DNA from: Adiantum capillus-veneris
Taxonomy: Eukaryota; Streptophyta; Polypodiopsida; Polypodiales; Pteridaceae
Length of the DNA: 64,000 nt
Assembly (NCBI GenBank): GCA_014529385.2
Contig: CM043957.1
Coordinates: forward strand, 88,016,381-88,080,380
Direction: 5' to 3'
A program made the translations under genes and the position numbers. The notes below the pieces were generated by a model that was given only the letters and a program-made list of their open reading frames with translations, was not told the DNA's origin and searched no databases. Positions 57,985 through 64,000 of this stretch are shown piece by piece (position 1 is the first letter of the stretch; each line of letters opens with the position of its first letter).

Positions 57985-59280
57985 TGTCATAAAATCTAAT
58001 ATCTAACCAACCCAAATTCTTTTCTCATATTAATTTGATCAATTAATGTGGGAGAATAAACGGGAACAAGGCTTAGAATATAGACATGTGTTTATGGATC
58101 CGTCTCAACACGGGGCCAAGGTTAAAAGGGGTCCAAATGAAAGATGGTATGTTAAAGAGAACGCTACCTAATGGAGCTTAAAGACAATAGGTTTAGCTTC
58201 ATTAAAGACCTCCAAAAGTTAGTGTTCAAAAGTCCTTTGACCTTAGGCAAGCCAGGGCTGACCTTGAGGTGGGAATCCTACCCAAGCATGAGGTGCTTGT
58301 TCTCTTGCTAAGTGTTAGTGGGAACCTTACCCAAAAGCTTGAGGTGTTTCTCTCATGCTTAAATGACTAAAGTTCTTGAAGTATTCAATCCAAAGATAAC
58401 TCTCAAGAGGCATGAACGTTTCCATGCTTGATTGACTAAGTCTTTGAAGTATTCAATTCAACCAAATGACTTAATAAGCATAAAAGACACATGTCCAAAT
58501 GAAATAATAAAATAATACGAGAGAGAGAGAGGTGGACCAAGAATGAGAGGGAGGGTATACTCTCCCACACACACACACACACACACACATTCTCTCATTG
58601 TGTGGAGTGCAAAATACAAGAGCTCCATCTCCTTCTCCAAGATTTTTGAGAAGTGGAGAGCCTACACCAACACTCTTGGCTATGGAATGCATACCAACCA
58701 AGAGCCATGCTTCAATGCTTAAGCTTGCCATCTTCTTCAACTTCATTACTATGCTATTATGCTATGCTAATCATGAAGAGTGATGATAAGTGAGGAACTA
58801 TTTCTTTCTCCTATGGATGATTCTTCTTCCTCTTCCCTACCCTCATTCCCCACTAGCTCTCTCCACCTTTGAAGGTGTTTGAGGCCTTGGGACTGAGGCT
58901 TGGGATAGTTAATGCTTTTTGCAAAGTTTATTTTAAGCTTGTGACGCATGAAGCTTTCCATCTTCATAGGATCACCAAGGTCACAAGGAACACAAAGATT
59001 GTATTGTAACAAGTCTCTCTTGATGGGAGAACCTATAATACAAACACCTTTTGGAGGAGGGACCGGCTCCAAGTAAATCCGGTCCTCAACTATTGTCATG
59101 TTCTCTAATACTCTCTCTCTTGCAAAAGTATTGTTCATGCCAAGTTAATTAAGTACTATGTTTATGTTGCTACCATCAATTAAGTTCACCCTCCATGTTC
59201 TCAAAGTAATCTTACAAAAATGCTCACTTTAATTCTCTTAATTCCGCTATTCTCAAAGTTCATAGGCCATTTTCATTACA
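57985..59280 (+). repeat. 5' LTR of G4
   Basis: 1296 bp, TGTCATAAAATCT...CATTTTCATTACA. It contains short internal duplications (near 58355 and 58422: GACTAA...CTTGAAGTATTCAAT), a GA tract at about 58519-58531 and a CA tract at about 58566-58590. Its start resembles the G7 LTR start at 39060. Confidence 0.82.
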
Positions 59281-59293
59281 TTGGTATCAGAGC
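59281..59293 (+). other. Primer binding site of G4
   Basis: TTGGTATCAGAGC, initiator-tRNA-Met type, directly after the LTR. Confidence 0.93.
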
Positions 59294-59694
59294 ATTTGGT
59301 TTCTCTTTTCTTGCTTAAGAAGAGAGGTCCTTAAGTAGCCTATTAATGGTTGATTTTGTTAACTATATTAGGGTAAGTGGGACTGGGATATATTATCGGT
59401 TTTGTTGAGCCCACTAGGTGGAATATGGTGCACACCTTGGGAGCTTTGGTCTTAATAATGGGGTCTTTTTAGACTTGCCTACGGCTTTACCATTATTGAG
59501 CCATAAGAAGTCCAAAAGGAGCTATCCCTTGGCAATTCTGCTATGTTAGACCCACCCCACTACTCTCTATAATTAACCAGTTTGAGTCATGGGTGTAGAT
59601 ACTTAAGTGCTTATTTTCAAAGGCTAAGAGGAGTAGCAACTAAGGTTTTGAGTTGCCAAAGAATACACTAAGTAAACACATAAATATAGTTAGC

Positions 59695-60539
59695 ATGGCT
59701 GACAATAACCAAGAGAGTAGAATGAACATTGATAACTTTGATTTTGCACATGAAGGTGCTGATGATGATGCCCCCATGTTTATCAATTATCTTGTTACTA
59801 GGTTGCATCAAGCTATGGGCAACCCTACTTTGCAAGCCAAAATTACTCAACAACTTCATGCTTATGGGATTTCCCTTCCTCTCCAAGAGGAGAGAGAGCT
59901 TAGGAGACCTCTTGATGAGACCCCCAAAAGAAGACTCTCTCCCATACGAGAGGAGGAATCCAAAGATCAAGAAAGTAATGAATCCCTAAGTTCCTCTGAA
60001 GCTGTGGCTCCACGAAGACAGAGGTCTAGACAATTTCCAACTCCTCCCATGAGGAAACGGTCAACACACAGTCCTTCTCCAAGTCATTCCAAGGGAAGAG
60101 AGAAAACAAAGGAAGAAAAGGTCAAGAAAGAGGTCACCCTCTCCTTCTTCTTCACCTTCCTTCTCTCCAAACGAAAGCTATGGCTATTCTCCTAGAGAAT
60201 ACAAGAGGGGAGGACATCACAAATCATACCCTGCATGGCAAAGATCACAAAAGCTCAAGAAGTTCAAAGAGGGAGGAAAGAGTATCTCTTTTCTCACCTA
60301 TGATGGCACCTTTGGGGCCACCAACAAAGTATTGGCCTTCATCCAACAATTTGATGCGGCCTTTGGAGACGAGGGCTTCACGGCGTCCTCCAAGCTATGC
60401 CATGTAGCTATGCACTTCCAAAAATCGGCTTGTCAATGGTGGGCTAGCCTTCATGGCAATGGTGAAGCCCCAAAGACATGGAAAACTCTACAAGTTTCCA
60501 CCATGAAGCAATTCCTGGCAAGCGATACAAAGGACAAAG
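59695..60539 (+). pseudogene. gag: G4 gag, frameshifted and truncated
   Basis: ATG at 59695 (AGCATGGCTGAC). The N-terminal part is acidic (NFDFAHEGADDDAPMF) with a Leu-rich stretch, then an Arg/Ser/Pro-rich linker (RRQRSRQFPTPPMRKR). A frameshift near 60110-60150 moves the reading to YSPREYKRGGHHKSYPAW, KVLAFIQQFDAAFGDEGF and HFQKSACQWWASLHGNG, a typical retrotransposon Gag capsid ending ASDTKDK. There G5 begins. The leader between PBS and ATG is about 400 bp and has no other gene. Confidence 0.85.
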
Positions 60540-60749
60540 TGTTGAGCCAACAAAGGATCACACCCACATTTTTGCTCACACTCATCATTTTTGTAACCAT
60601 TGATTGTAATAAATGTCTTTCCGACATTAATTTTGATTTGAGCCATTCATTAAGTAACGGGACTCAATTGAGTTTCCAGCTTGTAATTCCGAAGTAATTT
60701 CACTTGCTGATGTAAGTAGTTAGAGATGTTCTCACCTCCAAGGCTGAGG

Positions 60750-60757
60750 TATATAAG
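60750..60757 (+). promoter_or_regulatory. TATA box of the G5 LTR
   Basis: TATATAAG in the context GAGGTATATAAGCC. Transcription would start about 30 bp downstream, before the GA tract. Confidence 0.75.
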
Positions 60758-60829
60758 CCAAAGTTTTTGGTAACCTAAGAAGATTCAAATTATTAATCAA
60801 AGTGAGTTTTTGGAGCGCCGTGACTGTGT

Positions 60830-60831
<2 letters not shown>

Positions 60832-60884
<53 letters not shown>
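60832..60884. repeat. (GA)n tract in the G5 LTR
   Basis: About 26 GA units starting about 80 bp downstream of the TATA box. Confidence 0.96.
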
Positions 60885-60886
<2 letters not shown>

Positions 60887-61512
60887 TTATCTACTTGCTA
60901 CACGAGCTACGGAGCCGCCATTGGAGAAGCGACACCGCCATTGTGTTAGCAACGGCGAGAGCTACGCACAGATACCAAGAGTGCGTGCTATCGGCTTCTA
61001 TGTGTGGTAAGTTCCTACGAGCTTCGGTGTGAGTTTTCTTCAAACTTGTGTGTCGGAATGGAGCGTGCAGCATATCTATAGAACCACAACGAGTAGAGCT
61101 ACACATTGGTACCATCGGGGTCAAGTTTCGGTCACCTGTATTTTTCGGCCTGTCTTCATACGTGTTTACCGCACGGAGTGATTATAGGTTGATTTTGCAG
61201 TTCAAGTCTTTAGGGTGTTGTTCTTACCTAATGTATAGACTTCCCCTTGAGTTTGAGATCGATTCAATGATTCTAGATCCTGTTTCGTATAGCATTCGTT
61301 CGTAGTACGGATTTCAGTCACTTGCGTATTTTAGAACTTAGATTTGATTTCCTTAGTAGTGATTGTCATTAGAAGGTCGAGTGGGTGATTTGACACCCAC
61401 CTAGTTGTTTCCATGCGCCTGCGGGTCAAGCTCCGTCCTCGTCTGACAAATTCTGTTGTTGGTTGAGTTCTCGCTATTTAGCTTCCGCTAGTGGCGTAAC
61501 CGCCTTAACATT

Positions 61513-61530
61513 TGGCGCCGCTGCCGGGGA
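61513..61530 (+). other. Primer binding site of G5
   Basis: TGGCGCCGCTGCCGGGGA, two bases after the LTR. It matches the Asp-tRNA-type PBS of many plant gypsy elements except for one base. Confidence 0.93.
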
Positions 61531-62935
61531 CGAGAGCCCTAAGTAGGTGACCTTAGACTAATCCTACGAGGTGAGTCGTATAAACTACTTTGTATACTTT
61601 AGTTAGAAAAGATCTAGGAGTGGTTGACTCCGAAGATCTCGAGAGATACTAGGAAGTGGGGTATTCCTGGGTCTTCCGTGTTGACAGTATTTTTAGTTTA
61701 GCTTAGATTTGTTTGTTGTTTTGTTGGTGTTGAGTAGTTGTTGATAGAAGAAGAATTTGCTAGTCCGTGAGTGGCAGTGGATCTCTTTAAAATCACAATT
61801 ACCAAACCCATTTTATGATTAGGAATAGCTTAGGTAGGACTTCATTTGATCCTGATCTAGAGCTAGTAATCATTGGAGTATTTGCTTGATAGGGTTGATT
61901 GCATGTTAGATCACTAAACCGTCGAGTTAGTAGTGAAACTTGCAATAAACAAAGTCAGAGAAATTTTCTGTGTATCTGGGAGTTGCTGAGCACTAGAGAA
62001 AGCTTTAGGAAGGATTCTGTGCCAAAAAACTGGAAATCTGCAAGTTTAGACATCATACGCGTATGATGTCTAAATGACCAAACAGAGACCAAAACAAAAA
62101 TTTTGACTTTACCAGAGTGTTCAAAAGGGGGGTTATACCCTAATTTCAACTTAAAACAAGAGCATTAACACTCAAAGAAACCCAAAAAGACAAGTCGGAG
62201 TCCAAGAAACGCAAAGAACAGAAAATTTTGGATTCAGATCTTGTTTTTACATTCAAACCTGACAAAAACACTTGAAACTCAATTATAAGCATTGGAGAAG
62301 GCTTAAAACCAAGAATAGTCAAAATCTGGGACAAAAGACATCATACGCGTATAATGTCTTTTGGCACATCCACTGCTTATTTTTAATATCTGACCTGACA
62401 TGATTGTTACAAGCACTGTAGAAAGCATAAATATCAAGTCTTGACCCAAATTGGTGAAAAAAGACATCATACGCGTATGATGTCTTTGACCTAATTTTGG
62501 ACATATTTTGATACTTTGCCAACACAGATCCATTGTAATAGCTGTCTAGAGGTTATATTTCAAGTTTCATCCCATTTGGATCACAATTGACCCAAAACAA
62601 GTCAAAAGCGGAAAATTGCTAAGAAAAGCCTAAATTAGCCATAACTTGCTCAAACAGAGTTCAAACTGAATTTTGTGAGTGGAAAGAGCATAAGGGGGCT
62701 ACTGAGAGTGAGCATAACCAAAATAGTCCAAATCTGTGAAAAAAGACATCATATGCGTATAATGTCTTTTTCAGCATAACTGCAACAAAATTCTCACTTG
62801 ATGAAACAGAAGTTGTCCAACTGACAAGATTAAACAATTGACCAAGTATCAATCAGTTTGGATCAATTCTGACCACAAAAACTTGGGGAAAACAAATTGC
62901 CGAGACGGAAAAGTTAAAGTCCTTTAGGGGAATTG
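61531..62935 (+). other. G5 leader with four palindromic repeats
   Basis: 1.4 kb without a coding frame. Palindromes centred on ACGCGT lie at 62045-62074 (30 nt, perfect), 62333-62362 (one mismatched pair), 62460-62487 (perfect) and 62740-62771 (one mismatched and one G-T pair). Text before each copy is also similar (GAGCACTAGAGAAAGC, AAGCATTGGAGAAGGC, AAGCACTGTAGAAAGC, then AAATCTG). This suggests a degenerate repeat unit in which the palindrome is the best kept part. Confidence 0.88.
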
Positions 62936-64000
62936 ATGAATTTGAGATCGGGCAGGAATCTCGAGAATAACCAACCAAAACAAGGGGAACAAGCAAGTGT
63001 CATATCAACCGAGGGAAGTGTAAACCAAAGTTGGGTACAACCATTAGAGCCGATCTTTGAAGGAAGTGTTTCTGATGCTTCTTCGGAGAGATCTTACGAG
63101 ATTTTCACCGAACACATGGAACACTCGAACCTGAACAACAGAGAAAATATGGCAGCAGGATCATCAAACCCTTCCGCCACAATGAAGCTATTGTTCATAA
63201 AATATCAGTACGACAATGAGCAAGGTGCCAAGATCTACAAAGATGGAATGGACCGCTATTGTGTAAAGATAGAAGAGAGACCTAGTGAGTTCAAGGACTT
63301 AGTGCCTGTGAGCTATAGCGGAGATAGATATCTAGATGACGAGGGCACCATGTACTTGGTAGTCCTAAACCCTAACATTGTGGACAAGTGGGGATTGATG
63401 GGCACCAAAGCCAAAGTAGATGAAGAACTCGAGGAGAAAGCACCAATAATGAACTTCCCTGATGCGAGGTTAAGAAGAGAGAATGAAACTATAAGGATCA
63501 ACACTGATAACATCTATGTGGGGCTATACAAATATAATAATGGGGAGCAAGATCTCTATTATAGATGTGAAGAACCCTACACTGGAGAGTTGGCAGACCA
63601 AAAAAGACTTTATGTCTTTACCTACACAGAGGGATCGGAAGTGAAAATTGCCGCTTACGACAAGTATGGGAGACAATACTCAACAATGGGCAAGAAAGAA
63701 TTAGAAGGATATACATACTTTGGGGGACCACTACATCAGTATTATGTTACTTCTAGCTCACAAAGACCATCACCAACAAATGGATTGCAAAACCCAATGA
63801 CGACAGGAGGACAAAGAACTCAGGCTGCTGACTCTTTCAGTCAACCTCAGTACTCGAAGCCCGGACCAATGGGATCATTACATTCCAGAGAGTCAATGGA
63901 TGCGAATCGAGGTAGTGCAATTCCAATCCCCACATATACCACTCCAGGTCCAAGGTTCGAAGCGGAACCATCACATTTACCTCCTAGTAGTAGATTCAGG
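62936..64000 (+). CDS. gag: G5 gag-like protein, N-terminal 355 codons, incomplete at window end
   Basis: ATG at 62936-62938 is the first in-frame start after a TAA at 62915-62917. The frame is open for 355 codons to base 64000. The product starts MNLRSGRNLENNQ, the start typical of Gag in plant Tat/Athila-type gypsy elements. It has an acidic Ser-rich segment (residues about 25-75) and then two Tyr-rich segments of similar style: IKYQYDNEQGAKIYKDGMDR to VVLNPNIVDKW (about 85-150) and VGLYKYNNGEQDLYYR to KELEGYTYFG (about 187-262). From about 265 on it is Ser/Pro/Gln-rich and probably unstructured. The usual capsid and zinc knuckle would lie further on. The Tyr-rich part matches no domain I know. 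Confidence 0.8.
   Translation, partial: MNLRSGRNLENNQPKQGEQASVISTEGSVNQSWVQPLEPIFEGSVSDASSERSYEIFTEHMEHSNLNNRENMAAGSSNPSATMKLLFIKYQYDNEQGAKIYKDGMDRYCVKIEERPSEFKDLVPVSYSGDRYLDDEGTMYLVVLNPNIVDKWGLMGTKAKVDEELEEKAPIMNFPDARLRRENETIRINTDNIYVGLYKYNNGEQDLYYRCEEPYTGELADQKRLYVFTYTEGSEVKIAAYDKYGRQYSTMGKKELEGYTYFGGPLHQYYVTSSSQRPSPTNGLQNPMTTGGQRTQAADSFSQPQYSKPGPMGSLHSRESMDANRGSAIPIPTYTTPGPRFEAEPSHLPPSSRFR

Larger units (their letters stand above)
57985..60539 (+). mobile_element. Ty3/gypsy element G4, 5' part
   Basis: The 5' LTR, a perfect PBS and gag. It interrupts C3 and is cut inside gag by G5. The rest lies beyond the window. Confidence 0.85.
60540..61510 (+). repeat. 5' LTR of G5
   Basis: Starts TGTTGAGCC and ends CTTAACA, so its ends are TGTT/AACA. 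The right edge is fixed by the PBS. The left edge rests on the TG rule and on where G4 gag similarity ends, and could shift by some bases. Confidence 0.75.
60540..64000 (+). mobile_element. Ty3/gypsy element G5, 5' part, probably young
   Basis: An LTR of about 971 bp with promoter, an Asp-tRNA-type PBS, a 1.4-kb leader with palindromes and an open gag-like frame that continues past the window. CAAAG at 60535-60539 is the presumed left target duplication; the right side is outside the window. It is the innermost element of the nest. Confidence 0.85.

Noticed and set aside
59281-59293. TGGTATCAGAGC sequences as possible tRNA genes
   Set aside because: Here and at 14061 and 14653 they are only the primer binding sites next to LTRs; no tRNA cloverleaf surrounds them.
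62045-62771. CRISPR array or operator array of a prokaryote
   Set aside because: Irregular spacing, similar intervening sequence, and location in a plant gypsy leader argue against it.

Overview
The window looks like intergenic nuclear DNA of a land plant with a large, retrotransposon-rich genome. I found no intact host gene. Evidence for a plant: Ty1/copia and Ty3/gypsy elements with plant-type primer binding sites (initiator-tRNA-Met type TGGTATCAGAGC at three places; Asp-tRNA type TGGCGCC...GCCGGGGA at 61513), a Tat-type gypsy with a second RNase H, a gypsy gag start reading MNLRSG, and very long CA and GA microsatellites. A degraded Penelope-like or related reverse transcriptase near 4 kb suggests a non-flowering lineage such as a conifer, cycad or fern. 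That last step is inference.

Layout. 1-5.2 kb: AT-rich DNA and the reverse transcriptase relic. 5.2-9.1 kb: CA tract, a copia gag/protease relic (C0), GA tract. 9148-14304: copia element C1, complete on the minus strand, with 227-bp LTRs, a GCTTC target duplication, PBS and PPT. 14506-21691: older plus-strand relative C2, carrying a MITE-like insertion, a 1.8-kb insertion with a kinase-like gene fragment, and an exact 387-bp tandem duplication. 21.7-24.4 kb: two opposed gypsy fragments. 25447-37779: gypsy G2, with a pol-less Tat-like element (G1b) inside it and a very long extra coding region between integrase and the 3' LTR. 38.3-40.4 kb: end of a chromovirus-like gypsy (G7) and its LTR. 40.6-41.5 kb: a 217-bp tandem repeat, then an array of small hairpins whose stems covary.

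42.75-64 kb is a nest. Minus-strand gypsy G3 is split at its RT by Tat-like G1 (44000-53042, AACGG duplication). The 5' side of G3 is cut by G2' (54654-57335), which is cut by copia C3 (57336-57984), which is cut by gypsy G4 (57985-60539), which is cut by gypsy G5 (60540 to the window end). G5 is probably the youngest: it has an open gag-like frame running off the window and a leader with four copies of one palindrome.

How the genes work together: each element encodes, or once encoded, its own Gag, protease, RT, RNase H and integrase. Nearly all frames are broken. C1 and G1 are the best preserved complete elements; G5 is the best preserved open frame.
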